The notes under the pieces are model-generated. The model did not search any database and had not been told where the DNA came from. It saw only the letters and a list, made by a program, of their open reading frames with translations. Below are positions 8,943-19,381 of a DNA stretch of 64,000 nt, one piece after another. A program made the translations under genes and the position numbers. The stretch is from Ensifer sp. IC4062 (GTDB lineage Bacteria > Pseudomonadota > Alphaproteobacteria > Rhizobiales > Rhizobiaceae): positions 37,063 through 101,062 of the forward strand of contig NZ_JADYVD010000026.1 of NCBI RefSeq assembly GCF_020193575.1, read 5' to 3'. Each line of letters opens with the position of its first letter. Within the stretch, counting starts at the first letter, position 1.

Positions 8943-9698
8943 ATGTTTTCTTCTCTCAAGCGGCGCCGCCTCAATGGAACCCCTGCCGACGTTACGCGCG
9001 ACATCGAGGTCGCCGGCAAGCTCCTGCCGCTGACCATCCGCCAGAATGCCCGCGCCACACGCATGACGCTTCGCATCGAGCCGGGCGGCCGCGCACTGAA
9101 GCTGACCGTCCCCGAAGGCCTGCCGGAGCGCGAAGTTCAGTCCTTCCTGAACCGTCATCAGGGCTGGCTGATGACCAAGCTTGCGCGGTTTTCCGGTGAG
9201 AGCGAACTTGCCGAAGGGGGCTCGATTCTGATCCGCGGCGTTGCCCACCGGATCGAGCGAACGGGCAGAATCCGCGGTCTGACCGAGGCCATAGTGCTCG
9301 GCGACGAGACTGTCTTGCGGGTGAGCGGCGGCGAAGAACATCTGCGCCGTCGGGTTGCCGATTTTTTGAAGAAGGAAGCGCGCAACGATCTCGAACGGCT
9401 CGTGGCGGTCTATACGGGCAGGATAGGGCGCCGGGCACGATCCTTGACGCTCAAGGACACGCGTAGCCGTTGGGGCTCCTGCTCCGTCGATGGTGACCTG
9501 AGCTTTTCCTGGCGGATCGCAATGGCGCCGCCAAAAGTCATCGCCTATCTCGCGGCGCATGAGGTCGCCCATCTTCAGGAGATGAACCACGGACCGGACT
9601 TCTGGGCGCTTTGCGAAAAATTGTGCCCCGACACCCGCGACGCCAAGCATTGGCTGAAGCGCAACGGCACCATGCTGCACGCGATAGATTTCGGTTAG
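8943..9698 (+). CDS. YgjP-like M48-type metallopeptidase (DUF45)
   Basis: The 251-residue protein has the zinc motif His206-Glu-x2-His210 (HEVAH) with a third ligand His216 in MNHGPDFW, the arrangement of the YgjP/WLM-like DUF45 metallopeptidases. The middle segment SRWGSCS is also a family hallmark. These proteins are cytoplasmic and poorly characterised, linked to protein or nucleoprotein quality control by distant similarity to SprT-type proteases. The ATG lies four bases past AGAAAGGCGCC, a weak ribosome-binding site. No operon partner is evident. Confidence 0.85.
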   Translation: MFSSLKRRRLNGTPADVTRDIEVAGKLLPLTIRQNARATRMTLRIEPGGRALKLTVPEGLPEREVQSFLNRHQGWLMTKLARFSGESELAEGGSILIRGVAHRIERTGRIRGLTEAIVLGDETVLRVSGGEEHLRRRVADFLKKEARNDLERLVAVYTGRIGRRARSLTLKDTRSRWGSCSVDGDLSFSWRIAMAPPKVIAYLAAHEVAHLQEMNHGPDFWALCEKLCPDTRDAKHWLKRNGTMLHAIDFG

Positions 9699-9749
9699 AT
9701 CAGTTCCAGAAAAGCGGGGTCACCGCTTTCCGCCCGCTGTTTCGAAGAG

Positions 9750-9947
9750 TCATGCGCGACGGGTCTCGAGCGCCGCCTTGATCTTTTGGTCCGTCTTGTA
9801 CTGGCTGAGCGCGTAGACCGACCAGATCGCCGCCGGAATCCAGCCGATCAGTGTAAGCTGCAGAACGAGGCAGACGATGCCCGCAAAGGGCCGACCGATC
9901 GTGAAGAACTGCAGCCAGGGCAGAATGAGGGCGATCAGTAGACGCAT
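9750..9947 (-). CDS. YqaE/Pmp3-family small membrane protein
   Basis: The 65-residue protein has two hydrophobic helices (about 1-30 and 31-50) and the FFTIGRPFAG and IGWIPAAIWS patches of the Pmp3/YqaE family, small membrane proteins tied to salt and membrane-potential stress. The true start is taken at 9947, preceded by GGAGAAGGAACC; a longer frame reaching 10151 would run over the trpF start and has no family match in its N-terminal part. It is divergent from trpF. Confidence 0.82.
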   Translation of the reverse strand: MRLLIALILPWLQFFTIGRPFAGIVCLVLQLTLIGWIPAAIWSVYALSQYKTDQKIKAALETRRA

Positions 9948-9997
9948 GGTTCCTTCTCCGTTGTGGTATAATGCATATGGTGAGAAGCTGGCCGTCC

Positions 9998-10009
9998 CGC
10001 AACGTTGCG
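9998..10009. promoter_or_regulatory. Perfect 12-bp palindrome in the trpF upstream region
   Basis: CGCAACGTTGCG is self-complementary, and CGCAACGTT occurs again at about 10029. A TATAAT hexamer lies at 9967-9972. These may form a promoter/operator for the divergent pair trpF and the YqaE-like gene, but no good -35 box could be placed with confidence. Confidence 0.3.
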
Positions 10010-10078
10010 CCGGCCGCGGTAAAGGCGACGCAACGTTTTGGCTCGACTCGGGCAACATTTCGTGCAAGGTCGCTTCCC

Positions 10079-10753
10079 ATGAAAACTGACGTGAAGATAT
10101 GCGGGTTGAAGACCCACGAGGCTGTCGAGCGTGCTGTGGCACTTGGCGCATCGCATACCGGCTTCATCTTCTTTCGGAAAAGCCCGCGCAATATCGAACC
10201 GGACGACGCGGGCCGTCTGGCCGAGGCCATTCGCGGGCGGGCGAAGATCGTGGCCGTCACGGTCGACGCCGACAATGATGACCTCGACGAGATCGTTTCG
10301 GCTCTGAAGCCAGATATGCTGCAACTTCACGGTTCGGAAAGCCCGGACCGCGTGCTGACGATCAAGGCGGTCTACGGGCTTCCTGTTATGAAAGCCCTGT
10401 CGATCCGCGAGGCGTCCGACCTCGATCGGATAGAACCCTATGTCGGCATTGCCGATCGTTTCCTTTTCGACGCCAAGCCGCCGGCGGGTTCCGACCTGCC
10501 GGGCGGCAACGGCGTTTCGTTCGACTGGCGGCTGCTCGACGCGCTTGACGGCAGCGTCGATTACATGCTTTCCGGTGGTTTGAACGCAAGCAACATCGGC
10601 GAGGCGCTTGCGCTGACCGGCACGTGGGCCATCGACACATCCTCCGGTGTCGAGAGCGCGCCGGGCATCAAGGATCTGAGGCTCATGGAAGCATTTTTCG
10701 ATGCCGTTCGCCGGGCGGACGACGAGCGCGCACGAGCAAGGAGCAAGACGTGA
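10079..10753 (+). CDS. trpF: Phosphoribosylanthranilate isomerase
   Basis: TrpF catalyses the Amadori rearrangement of phosphoribosylanthranilate in tryptophan synthesis. The 224-residue protein begins [10 protein letters not shown], with catalytic Cys8 in the conserved VKICGL, and has the phosphate-binding end LSGGLNASN. Length is normal for a monofunctional TrpF. The start at 10079 is preceded by AAGG; an in-frame ATG at 9971 is unsupported. It overlaps trpB by four bases (GTGA), the start of a trpFBA-accD-folC run. Confidence 0.95.
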   Translation: MKTDVKICGLKTHEAVERAVALGASHTGFIFFRKSPRNIEPDDAGRLAEAIRGRAKIVAVTVDADNDDLDEIVSALKPDMLQLHGSESPDRVLTIKAVYGLPVMKALSIREASDLDRIEPYVGIADRFLFDAKPPAGSDLPGGNGVSFDWRLLDALDGSVDYMLSGGLNASNIGEALALTGTWAIDTSSGVESAPGIKDLRLMEAFFDAVRRADDERARARSKT

Positions 10754-11970
10754 ACGAGGCGCCTAAACTGAACTCCTTCAGAGCTGGACCCGACGAGGAA
10801 GGCCGCTTCGGTATCTTTGGTGGCCGTTTCGTTGCCGAAACGTTGATGCCGCTGATACTCGACCTTCAGGATGAATGGAACAAGGCAAAGTCGGATCCGA
10901 CCTTCAAGGCCGACCTGGAAAAGCTTGGGGCGCATTACATCGGCCGCCCGAGCCCGCTCTATTTCGCCGAGCGCCTGACGGCCGAACTCGGTGGCGCAAA
11001 GATCTATTTCAAGCGCGAGGAACTGAACCACACCGGCTCGCACAAGATCAACAACTGCATCGGCCAGATCCTGCTCGCCAAACGAATGGGCAAGACGCGC
11101 ATCATCGCTGAAACCGGCGCGGGTCAGCATGGCGTCGCTTCCGCCACCGTTGCTGCCCGCTTCGGCCTGCCGTGCGTCGTCTATATGGGCGCGACCGATG
11201 TCGAGCGTCAGGCGCCGAACGTATTTCGCATGAAGCTTCTCGGGGCCGAGGTGAAGCCAGTAACAGCCGGTCACGGCACGCTCAAGGATGCGATGAACGA
11301 GGCGCTGCGCGACTGGGTGACGAACGTCGACAGCACCTATTACCTGATTGGCACCGCCGCCGGCCCACATCCCTATCCGGAAATGGTGCGCGACTTCCAG
11401 TCGGTCATCGGCCAGGAGGCCAAGGAGCAGATTCTCGCGGCGGAGGGCCGACTTCCCGATCTCGTCATCGCGGCGGTCGGCGGCGGCTCTAACGCAATCG
11501 GCATCTTCCATCCGTTCCTCGACGATGAAGGCGTCAAGATTGTCGGCGTCGAGGCCGGCGGCAAGGGCCTCGACGGCGACGAGCATTGCGCCTCGATCAC
11601 CGCCGGTTCCCCGGGCGTCCTGCACGGCAACCGCACCTATCTGCTTCAGGACGGCGACGGCCAGATCAAGGAAGGGCACTCCATCTCGGCCGGTCTCGAC
11701 TATCCGGGCATCGGACCGGAGCATGCGTGGCTGAACGATATCGGCCGCGTCGAATACGTTCCGATCATGGACCATGAGGCGCTCGAAGCCTTTCAGACGC
11801 TGACGCGGCTCGAAGGCATCATTCCTGCCCTCGAACCGTCGCATGCGTTGGCCGAGGTCATCAAGCGGGCGCCGAAGATGGGCAAGGATGAGATCATCCT
11901 GATGAATCTCTCCGGTCGCGGCGACAAGGACATTTTCACGGTCGGCAAAATTCTGGGTATGGGGCAATAA
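10750..11970 (+). CDS. trpB: Tryptophan synthase beta chain
   Basis: TrpB joins indole and serine to give tryptophan using PLP. The 406-residue protein carries the PLP lysine Lys99 in HTGSHKINN and the phosphate-binding GGGSNAIG. Translation starts with GTG at 10750, inside the trpF stop, so the two are coupled. Any start further upstream would lie inside trpF. It forms the alpha2-beta2 complex with TrpA, encoded five bases downstream. Confidence 0.97.
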   Translation: MNEAPKLNSFRAGPDEEGRFGIFGGRFVAETLMPLILDLQDEWNKAKSDPTFKADLEKLGAHYIGRPSPLYFAERLTAELGGAKIYFKREELNHTGSHKINNCIGQILLAKRMGKTRIIAETGAGQHGVASATVAARFGLPCVVYMGATDVERQAPNVFRMKLLGAEVKPVTAGHGTLKDAMNEALRDWVTNVDSTYYLIGTAAGPHPYPEMVRDFQSVIGQEAKEQILAAEGRLPDLVIAAVGGGSNAIGIFHPFLDDEGVKIVGVEAGGKGLDGDEHCASITAGSPGVLHGNRTYLLQDGDGQIKEGHSISAGLDYPGIGPEHAWLNDIGRVEYVPIMDHEALEAFQTLTRLEGIIPALEPSHALAEVIKRAPKMGKDEIILMNLSGRGDKDIFTVGKILGMGQ

Positions 11971-11975
11971 CGATC

Positions 11976-12815
11976 ATGACCGCACGCATGGAGAAGAGGT
12001 TTGCCGATGTGGCGGCGGAGGGTCGTCCGGTCCTCGTCACCTATTTCATGGGCGGCGACCCGGATTTCGATACCTCTCTCGCGATCATGAAGGCCCTGCC
12101 GAAGGCAGGCGCCGATGTGATCGAGCTTGGCATGCCCTTTTCCGATCCGATGGCCGACGGACCCGCGATCCAGCTCGCGGGGCAGCGCTCGCTGAAGGGC
12201 GGCCAGACACTTGCCAAGACGCTTGAGCTTGCACGCCTCTTCCGTGGAGAAGACCAGCACACGCCCATCGTGCTGATGGGCTACTACAATCCGATCTACA
12301 TCTATGGCGTCGATCGGTTCTTGACCGACGCACTGGAAGCGGGGATCGATGGCCTGATCGTCGTCGACCTGCCTCCGGAAATGGACGACGAGCTCTGCAT
12401 TCCCGCGCTGAAGAGGGATATCAACTTCATTCGTCTGGCAACGCCGACGACCGATGACCGCCGTTTGCCAAAGGTGCTCGAAAACACGTCGGGCTTCGTA
12501 TATTACGTCTCGATGACCGGCATCACCGGTTCGGCCCTGCCGGATCCGTCGCTGATTGCGGGCGCCGTTCAGCGGATCAAATCGCACACCGAGCTGCCCG
12601 TCTGCGTCGGCTTCGGCGTCAAGACGGCCGAACATGCGCGGGCGATCGGGGCATCAGCCGATGGAGTCGTCGTCGGCACCGCGATCGTCAATCAGATCGC
12701 CTCCAGCCTCACGGAAGAGGGACGTGCGACCGATGCGACGGTGCCGGGTGTCGAAGCGCTGGTCAAGGGCCTCTCGGCTGGTGTGCGGGCGGCAAGGCTC
12801 GCTGCAGCCGAATAA
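11976..12815 (+). CDS. trpA: Tryptophan synthase alpha chain
   Basis: TrpA cleaves indole-3-glycerol phosphate to indole. The 279-residue TIM barrel has the catalytic pair Glu50 ([11 protein letters not shown]) and Asp61 (MADGPAIQ), plus the phosphate loop region CVGFGVK. The start at 11976 gives MTARMEKRF; a second Met at 11988 is possible. Spacing to trpB is five bases and to accD 50 bases. Confidence 0.96.
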   Translation: MTARMEKRFADVAAEGRPVLVTYFMGGDPDFDTSLAIMKALPKAGADVIELGMPFSDPMADGPAIQLAGQRSLKGGQTLAKTLELARLFRGEDQHTPIVLMGYYNPIYIYGVDRFLTDALEAGIDGLIVVDLPPEMDDELCIPALKRDINFIRLATPTTDDRRLPKVLENTSGFVYYVSMTGITGSALPDPSLIAGAVQRIKSHTELPVCVGFGVKTAEHARAIGASADGVVVGTAIVNQIASSLTEEGRATDATVPGVEALVKGLSAGVRAARLAAAE

Positions 12816-12865
12816 TCGCCCAGATTAACGCTCACAACCCGAAGGAAATCTTCAGGAGTTTATAA

Positions 12866-13780
12866 GTGAACTGGATCACAAACTACGTTCGGCCGAAGAT
12901 CAATTCGATGCTGGGCCGCAGGGAAGTTCCGGAAAATCTCTGGATCAAGTGCCCTGAAACCGGCGAGATGGTGTTTCATCGCGATCTCGAAGAGAACAAG
13001 TGGGTCATTCCGCAGTCGGGATACCATATGAAGATGCCGGCGAAGGCTCGACTCAAAGATCTCTTCGACGGCGGGATCTATGAAGCGCTGCCGCAGCCGA
13101 AGGTGGCGCAGGACCCGCTCAAGTTCCGCGATTCGAAGAAATACACCGATCGCCTGCGCGACAGCCGTGCGAAGACCGAGCTTGAGGATACGATCGTCGC
13201 AGGTCTTGGCCTCGTTCAGGGCGTCAAACTCGTTGCGGTCGTCCACGAGTTCAACTTCATCGGCGGCTCGCTGGGCATGGCCGCCGGCGAGGCGATCGTG
13301 AAGGCCTTCGAGAGGGCCATTGCCGAAAAATGCCCGCTCGTCATCTTTCCTGCCTCCGGTGGCGCCCGCATGCAGGAAGGCATCCTGTCGCTGATGCAGC
13401 TTCCGCGCACGACCGTGGCAGTGAACATGCTCAAGGAAGCAGGGCTTCCCTACGTCGTTGTCTTGACCAATCCGACGACGGGTGGCGTGACGGCGTCCTA
13501 CGCGATGCTGGGCGACATTCACATGGCCGAGCCCGGAGCAGAGATCGGCTTCGCCGGAAAGCGGGTGATCGAACAGACCCTGCGCGAGAAGCTGCCGGAA
13601 GGCTTCCAGACGTCCGAATACCTGCTGGAGCACGGCATGGTCGACATGGTGGTCAAGCGGCATGACATCCCGGCGACGCTTGCCCGTGTGCTGAAGATCC
13701 TGATGAAGAAGCCGGTTGAAGCTGCCAAGCGCGAGGCTGGATCGCAAGCGGCAGTCGTGCCGGTCGCGGCACGGGCCTAA
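12866..13780 (+). CDS. accD: Acetyl-CoA carboxylase carboxyltransferase subunit beta, zinc ribbon degenerate
   Basis: AccD with AccA transfers carboxyl from biotin to acetyl-CoA, the first step of fatty-acid synthesis. The 304-residue protein has the carboxyltransferase core ([24 protein letters not shown]). It starts with GTG at 12866 after CAGGAG. In Escherichia coli four N-terminal cysteines form a zinc ribbon; aligned here they are Cys29, Thr32, Ile48 and Ser51, so only one of four remains although flanking residues ([15 protein letters not shown]) are well kept. The gene lies in the trp-folC run, a pairing with trp known in alphaproteobacteria. Confidence 0.95.
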   Translation: MNWITNYVRPKINSMLGRREVPENLWIKCPETGEMVFHRDLEENKWVIPQSGYHMKMPAKARLKDLFDGGIYEALPQPKVAQDPLKFRDSKKYTDRLRDSRAKTELEDTIVAGLGLVQGVKLVAVVHEFNFIGGSLGMAAGEAIVKAFERAIAEKCPLVIFPASGGARMQEGILSLMQLPRTTVAVNMLKEAGLPYVVVLTNPTTGGVTASYAMLGDIHMAEPGAEIGFAGKRVIEQTLREKLPEGFQTSEYLLEHGMVDMVVKRHDIPATLARVLKILMKKPVEAAKREAGSQAAVVPVAARA

Positions 13781-13887
13781 ACCTCGCGGCTGCTTGGTTT
13801 CGGCGGACTTGGTGTGGCATCCAGGCCGGAACCGCTTCACACTCTTCAGTGGTGCGTTCCGGCGGACGACTTTTCGAGGCGATTGAC

Positions 13888-15231
13888 ATGACGGCGACCC
13901 AGGTCAGCGAAGCGGCGCAGGAGATCGAGAAGCTTCTCGCCCTGCATCCTAAGGGGTACGACCTGTCGCTCGACAGGATTACCCGGCTTTTGGCGGCACT
14001 CGGAAACCCGCAGGAGCGGTTGCCGCCGGTCATCCATGTCGCTGGCACCAACGGCAAAGGTTCCGTCACCGCCTTTGCCCGGGCGATCCTCGAGGCCGCG
14101 GGTTTGAGTGTCCACGTCCACACGTCGCCGCATCTCGTGAACTGGCACGAACGCTATCGGCTGGGTGTGAAGGGTGGCAAGGGCGCACTGGTTGGCGATC
14201 GGGTGCTTGCCGACGCGGTGCGGCGAGTGGCGGAAGCCAATGCCGGCGAAAACATCACCGTGTTCGAAATCCTGACTGCGGTCACTTTCCTGCTCTTTGC
14301 CGAGCATCCTGCTGACGTCGCCATCATCGAGGTCGGTCTTGGCGGCCGGTTCGACGCGACGAACGTGATCGCCCGGCCAGCGGTTTCGGTTATCATGCCG
14401 ATTTCGCTTGATCACCAGTCCTATCTCGGCGATCGGGTGGAATTGATCGCCGCCGAAAAGGCCGGGATCATGAAGCGCGGCTGCCCGGTGGTGATCGGCC
14501 ATCAGGAAGAAGACGGCGTGCGCGATGTGCTGGTCTCCACTGCCGAGCGCCTTGGTTGCCCGATGTACGTCTACGGGCAGGATTACATGGCGCATGAGGA
14601 GTTCGGCCGGCTCGTATTCCAGGACGAACGCGGATTGGCGGACCTGCCGCTGCCGCGGCTGCCCGGTCGACACCAATACGCCAACGCCGCCGCGGCGATC
14701 CGCGCCGTCAGAGCCGCCGGCTTCGATGTGCCGGAGGCGGCGATCGAAAAGGGTTTGGCCGGCGTCGAGTGGCCCGGGCGTCTGCAGCGCCTTGCCGGTG
14801 GCAAGCTTTCGCATCACGGTCCGCCTGGTGCCGAGATCTGGATCGACGGCGGACATAACCCGGGCGCAGGTCAAGTCATCGCGGAGGCGATGGCGAGTTT
14901 CGAGGAGCGCGAGCCCCGGCCCCTCTTTCTGATCATTGGCATGATCAACACCAAGGATCCGGTCGGCTACTTCAAGGCCTTTCTCGATCTTGCGGAGCAG
15001 GTCTTCACGGTGCCGATCCACGGGTCCGATGCCGGCCTGGACCCGGTGGCCTTGGCCGAGGATGCCGGCCTCGTCGGCTTCGAGACCACCGCGACCTCGT
15101 CCGTTGCGGAAGCGCTCGGGATCATCGCCGAGCTCGTCGACGAGGATCCGGTTCCGCCGCGCATCCTGATCGGTGGATCGCTTTATCTCGTCGGCGACGT
15201 ACTCGCTGAAAACGGTACGCCGCCGCGATAG
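13888..15231 (+). CDS. folC: Bifunctional folylpolyglutamate synthase/dihydrofolate synthase
   Basis: FolC adds glutamate to dihydropteroate and to folates. The 447-residue Mur-ligase-type protein has the ATP loop VAGTNGKGSV, the TSPHLVNWHER segment typical of FolC, and WIDGGHNPGAG in the C-terminal domain. ATG at 13888 is preceded by GAGGCG and is preferred to the GTG at 13849. The gene ends 44 bases before a strong terminator that also serves trxA from the other side. Confidence 0.95.
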   Translation: MTATQVSEAAQEIEKLLALHPKGYDLSLDRITRLLAALGNPQERLPPVIHVAGTNGKGSVTAFARAILEAAGLSVHVHTSPHLVNWHERYRLGVKGGKGALVGDRVLADAVRRVAEANAGENITVFEILTAVTFLLFAEHPADVAIIEVGLGGRFDATNVIARPAVSVIMPISLDHQSYLGDRVELIAAEKAGIMKRGCPVVIGHQEEDGVRDVLVSTAERLGCPMYVYGQDYMAHEEFGRLVFQDERGLADLPLPRLPGRHQYANAAAAIRAVRAAGFDVPEAAIEKGLAGVEWPGRLQRLAGGKLSHHGPPGAEIWIDGGHNPGAGQVIAEAMASFEEREPRPLFLIIGMINTKDPVGYFKAFLDLAEQVFTVPIHGSDAGLDPVALAEDAGLVGFETTATSSVAEALGIIAELVDEDPVPPRILIGGSLYLVGDVLAENGTPPR

Positions 15232-15275
15232 GCAGTGGTTGACGGGTGCGCTCCAGCGTTCCACGTCGACGGCAA

Positions 15276-15304
15276 GAAAAAAGCCCGGCGAGCCGGGCTT
15301 TTCA
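15276..15304. terminator. Bidirectional terminator between folC and trxA
   Basis: AAGCCCGG (15281-15288) pairs with CCGGGCTT (15293-15300) around a four-base loop. An A-run precedes and a T-run follows, so it ends both the plus-strand folC transcript and the minus-strand trxA transcript. Confidence 0.9.
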
Positions 15305-15327
15305 ATGTTTCTCGGGACTTGTGCCGT

Positions 15328-15651
15328 TCAGGCCACCGCAGTCGAAATCCAGGAAGTCAACGCGGTCTTCGGAGCGGCGCCAACCTTGATGTCCGCCACT
15401 TCGCCGGCCTTGAACATGGCGAGTGTCGGGATCGAGCGTACGCCGTATTGAGCGGCAAGCTCGGGGTTTTCGTCGATGTTGAGCTTGGCAACCTTGACCT
15501 TGCCGGCGAGCTCGGTTGCGATTTCCTCAAGGCTCGGCGCGATCATCTTGCACGGGCCGCACCATTCCGCCCAGAAATCGACGACGACCGGCTCGGCCGA
15601 GTTCAGGACTTCCTGCTGAAAATTGGAGGTATCGACTTTCACAGTGGCCAT
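15328..15651 (-). CDS. trxA: Thioredoxin
   Basis: The 107-residue protein has the redox motif WCGPCK and the cis-Pro loop RSIPTLAMF of thioredoxin 1. It reduces disulfides of ribonucleotide reductase, PAPS reductase and other cytoplasmic proteins. It lies downstream of addBA on the same strand but is separated by 154 bases holding a hairpin, so it probably has its own promoter. Confidence 0.96.
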   Translation of the reverse strand: MATVKVDTSNFQQEVLNSAEPVVVDFWAEWCGPCKMIAPSLEEIATELAGKVKVAKLNIDENPELAAQYGVRSIPTLAMFKAGEVADIKVGAAPKTALTSWISTAVA

Positions 15652-15705
15652 CTGCTGCTCCTTGCTTTCGGAAATGGCGACCGTACGACTTTGATCGTGC
15701 GGTAC

Positions 15706-15747
15706 TTCAAAATGCTACCGCGCCTGTCGGTTTGTACCGGCGCGGTA
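15706..15747 (-). terminator. Candidate terminator of the addBA transcript
   Basis: A perfect nine-base inverted repeat (TACCGCGCC at 15716-15724, complement at 15739-15747) with a 14-base loop follows addA. Read on the minus strand the stem is followed by GCATTTTG, a short T-run, so termination is weak or partial. Confidence 0.45.
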
Positions 15748-15805
15748 TGTCCAGATGTTGTGCCTCATGTGAGGCGTCGCCACCGGATTTTCAATATCGT
15801 GTATC

Positions 15806-18800
15806 TCACTTTGTCGCGAGCTCTTCAAGGCTCCTGTCCAGCATCGCGTCGGGAAGCACCTGGATTGCCGGTCCCTCGCTGAAAATCAGCGCGCAACGGA
15901 ACCGTCGCCCCGGATAGAGCGGCTTGAGCAGTTCCCGGTAGATGGCAAGTTGCGTTCTGTAGACAGGCGGCACCTCCGCGAGCGACATCGGTACCTCGCG
16001 ATTCGTCTTGAAGTCCGCAATCGTCACCGTGTCTCCGGAAACTGCCAGTCGGTCGACACGACCCGACACCGCGAACTCACGTCCGCCGAGCGTAAGCGTT
16101 CCCATCACGGAGACTTCCGGTCGGCTGTGCGCGGCAAAGAGCGTCGTGAGGTCGGGATGATCCAGCACCTTCATGACGGCATCGGCAAGCGCCCGGCGCT
16201 GCGGCTCGGGCCAGCGTGGGACGGACCGCAGCAGATAGCGGTTCGCCGCCGCCCGGCGTTCAGCGGGATCGATCGACGGGAGAACCTGCAGCAGTCGATG
16301 AAGGATCGCGCCGCGCAGCAGCGAGCGATTGGGTGCCGCCTTTTCCGCGAAGAGCGCCGATCCGACGATCGATTCATTGTCCGGATCGTCGATGACGATG
16401 CCGGTGCCGGAAGGGGTGAGCGGCCGCGGCAGCCGACGTGGCGGCGGCAAGGGAACAAAAAGCGCTGCGGGCACGCCGCGCGCCGTACGCTCGCCCTCGG
16501 CTTGCACATTATCTGCGACAGGGGCGTCGAAATGGGGGTATGCCTCACGCCACGCGTGCCCCGTCCATCCTTCGCCGCCCGCGCGGAATACCATCGGCGT
16601 GGCACGTCCCTTGGTGTCCTGCGTAAGCGTCCCCTGGACCATGGCATGCCAGGTGTCGGTGTTCTCCCTCTGCCCGCGATACCCGCAAATGACGAGCCGG
16701 TCTGCGGCGCGGGTCATGCCGACATAGAGCAGGCGCCGGTACTCCTCCTCCGCCAGCGCCTTCAGGCGCGCATTGTCGGCGTTGAGCAGCGAATTCGATC
16801 CGGAGCCGGGCGCCCGCCAGACAGGCACGGTGATGATGGAACCGTCAGGCCGCTGCTTTTCGAAAAGCCGCAGATCGGGAACATGCTGGTTGTTGAAGGC
16901 CTTGCCGCCGCCGTCGACGAGGAAGACGACCGGCGCCTCCAGGCCCTTTGCCGCGTGCACGGTCATGACGCGCACTTCGTCCCGCTCCTTGTCTTGCTCG
17001 CGCTTAACCGTCGGCGCTTCGATCTCGAGGGTCGAGATGAAGGCCTGCAGGCCAGGCAAGCCGGCTCTTTCGTGATCGAGCGCAAAGGTGAGGAATTCAT
17101 CGAGAATGTCGCTGACCTCGCTGCCCAGCCGGGCAAGGAAAGCCGCCCTGCCGCCCAGAACCCCCAGAATGCGGGCGTAGAAATCGTGCGGCAGCATATG
17201 GCGGGCGAGATCGGAATATTGCGAGAGCATGCGCGCGATCGGGTGATATCGACTCGTCTCGTCGACGGCGAGGCTCTGCAGGCGTTGCCAGAGGCTCTCG
17301 GTTTCCGCCCTTCCCGCCGCAAGCTCGAAAAGATCATCCTCATCGAGATTGATGAGCGGACTTTTCAAGAGCGCGGCAAATGAAAGGTCGTCCTCCGGCA
17401 GCAGCGCAAAGCGGCCGAGCGCCATCAGATCCTGAATCGCAATGTGGCTGGTCAGCACCAGGCGGTCGGCACCCGCGACCGGGATGTTGTTTCTGCGCTT
17501 CAGGGCTCGCGTCAACGCATTGACGAAAGCGTCGCGCTTGCGAACGAGGACGATGACGTCGCCCGGCCGCATTGGTCGGCGAACGCCCTTCTCGATGACG
17601 GTCTCCTTGCCGATCCAGTCCTCGAGAACGGCGGCAATGCGTCGGGCCAGAATGTTGGCCGGCGCGCGCTCGGGCGTCGCGTCAAACGCGGCTGTCCACT
17701 CCTCTTCGGCGAGCACCGGTTCGGGCGCGATCACGTCCCATATGTCGACCGCGCCGGGATGGCCGATCCGGTTCGAGGCATGGACGATCGCCTCTTCCTT
17801 CGCGCTGAGCCCCTTGGCATTCGCCTTGTTGGCAAAGACCGCATCGACCGCCGACAGGACGTCGATCGTCGACCGGAAGGAAAGCTGCAGGCGGATCGGG
17901 CTGAAGTATTTTCCGCCTGCGCGTACGCGCCGCTCCGTCACGATGCTCTCGCGGGAGAAACGCTCGGGCCGCGCACCCTGGAACGAATAGATCGACTGTT
18001 TCTCGTCGCCGACGGCGAAAATCGTCCGCTCGTCCGCTCGCGCCGTCTCGCCGGCGAAAAAATCGGCGGCAAGCGCCTGGATAATCGTCCATTGGGCCGG
18101 GCTCGTATCCTGTGCCTCGTCGACGAGAATATGATCGATGCCCTGGTCGAGCTTGTAGTGGACCCAGGCGCCGACATCGCCGCGGGAGAGGAGCGCTGCC
18201 GTGCGGTTGATCAGATCCTCGAAGTCGAGCTGGCTGCGCGCCTTCTTGATTTCTTCATAATCGCGGTTGAGCCTGCCGGCCAGGGTCAAGGCGGCACGGG
18301 TCGCCTCGTACATCCTGACGATGCTCAAGCGGTCCACGCAGGCCACGACATGATCGCGCGCCTGTTCTACTAGCGGCGCGAGGTCAGGCGCTTCGCGCCG
18401 CATCGCCGCGTTGAGAAAGGTGGAGTCGGCCCTCGGCTTGCCACCGCCGTTGAAGAAGAGCCCTAGCAGTTTTCGGTAGCGTTCCTCGGGATCGGCGAGC
18501 ATTGCGACCGTCTTCAATCCTTCCGCAAACTCGGAAGGCTTGGCGCCGCCCTTGCGCTCCGCCAGATCGAGATATTGCTCAAGGCCCGCCCCGTTCAGGC
18601 CAGCCAGCGGCCAGACCTTCGCCAGCACGCTTTCGGCGGTCTCGCCCGGCGCAATCGCGAGCGCTGCGCGCAGATGGGTCTCGGGTCCGCCCCGCGTCGC
18701 GGCGCGATCGAGAAAGGCTTGAATGGGCGTGCGGTTGGCGACGATCGTCGCCAACAGCCGTTCAAGACCGGTATCGTCGGCGAGATCGAGAACTGTGGCG

Positions 18801-19381
18801 AAGGCGCCGGCAAGCTCGGTGTCGTCGGCCGCAGTGGCCGCCAGCAACGCGCGCCGGGCATCCGCGAGCAGGACGGCGGCGGCGCTGTCGTCGAGCACGG
18901 AAAAATGCCCGGCGACATTGGCTTCCAGCGGAAACTGATGCAGCAGCGCTTCGCAGAAGGCGTGGATCGTCTGGATCTTCAGGCCGCCGGGCGTCTCAAG
19001 GGCGGCGGCGAACAACCGCCGCGCCTCTTGGATTTTCACGGCTGAGGGCCGGGCGCCTTCGATCGCTTCGATACGCTTCTCAAGAGTGGCGTCGTCAAGC
19101 GTCGCCCATTCGGCCAGCCGCTCGAAGACCCGGTTCGACATTTCCGAAGCTGCGGCCTTTGTATAGGTGAGGCAGAGAATTGCAGAAGGGCGGCAGCCGG
19201 CGAGCAGCAGGCGAATGACGCGCTGGGTGAGGACATGCGTCTTGCCCGATCCGGCATTGGCGGAAACCCAGGCCGAGCGCGCCGGATCGGATGCAAGCGA
19301 TTGCCGCTCCGTCGTCCAGTCGAGCCAAGCCCTCGGTGTGGTTTCCCGCGGTCCGAAAGCATCATCCCTCATCGGTATCAT
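15806..19381 (-). CDS. addA: AddA helicase-nuclease subunit
   Basis: AddA with AddB resects double-strand breaks up to Chi-like sites and feeds RecA. The 1191-residue protein has a UvrD-type helicase: Walker A NAGSGKT (residues 42-48) and Walker B ILVDEAQDTS. Near the C-terminus is a RecB-family nuclease with GRVDRL and IADFKTNRE (Asp and Asp-x-Lys). The start at 19381 overlaps addB by 20 bases; Met4 (19372) is an alternative. A separate RecBCD is not expected, as alphaproteobacteria use AddAB. Confidence 0.95.
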   Translation of the reverse strand: MIPMRDDAFGPRETTPRAWLDWTTERQSLASDPARSAWVSANAGSGKTHVLTQRVIRLLLAGCRPSAILCLTYTKAAASEMSNRVFERLAEWATLDDATLEKRIEAIEGARPSAVKIQEARRLFAAALETPGGLKIQTIHAFCEALLHQFPLEANVAGHFSVLDDSAAAVLLADARRALLAATAADDTELAGAFATVLDLADDTGLERLLATIVANRTPIQAFLDRAATRGGPETHLRAALAIAPGETAESVLAKVWPLAGLNGAGLEQYLDLAERKGGAKPSEFAEGLKTVAMLADPEERYRKLLGLFFNGGGKPRADSTFLNAAMRREAPDLAPLVEQARDHVVACVDRLSIVRMYEATRAALTLAGRLNRDYEEIKKARSQLDFEDLINRTAALLSRGDVGAWVHYKLDQGIDHILVDEAQDTSPAQWTIIQALAADFFAGETARADERTIFAVGDEKQSIYSFQGARPERFSRESIVTERRVRAGGKYFSPIRLQLSFRSTIDVLSAVDAVFANKANAKGLSAKEEAIVHASNRIGHPGAVDIWDVIAPEPVLAEEEWTAAFDATPERAPANILARRIAAVLEDWIGKETVIEKGVRRPMRPGDVIVLVRKRDAFVNALTRALKRRNNIPVAGADRLVLTSHIAIQDLMALGRFALLPEDDLSFAALLKSPLINLDEDDLFELAAGRAETESLWQRLQSLAVDETSRYHPIARMLSQYSDLARHMLPHDFYARILGVLGGRAAFLARLGSEVSDILDEFLTFALDHERAGLPGLQAFISTLEIEAPTVKREQDKERDEVRVMTVHAAKGLEAPVVFLVDGGGKAFNNQHVPDLRLFEKQRPDGSIITVPVWRAPGSGSNSLLNADNARLKALAEEEYRRLLYVGMTRAADRLVICGYRGQRENTDTWHAMVQGTLTQDTKGRATPMVFRAGGEGWTGHAWREAYPHFDAPVADNVQAEGERTARGVPAALFVPLPPPRRLPRPLTPSGTGIVIDDPDNESIVGSALFAEKAAPNRSLLRGAILHRLLQVLPSIDPAERRAAANRYLLRSVPRWPEPQRRALADAVMKVLDHPDLTTLFAAHSRPEVSVMGTLTLGGREFAVSGRVDRLAVSGDTVTIADFKTNREVPMSLAEVPPVYRTQLAIYRELLKPLYPGRRFRCALIFSEGPAIQVLPDAMLDRSLEELATK

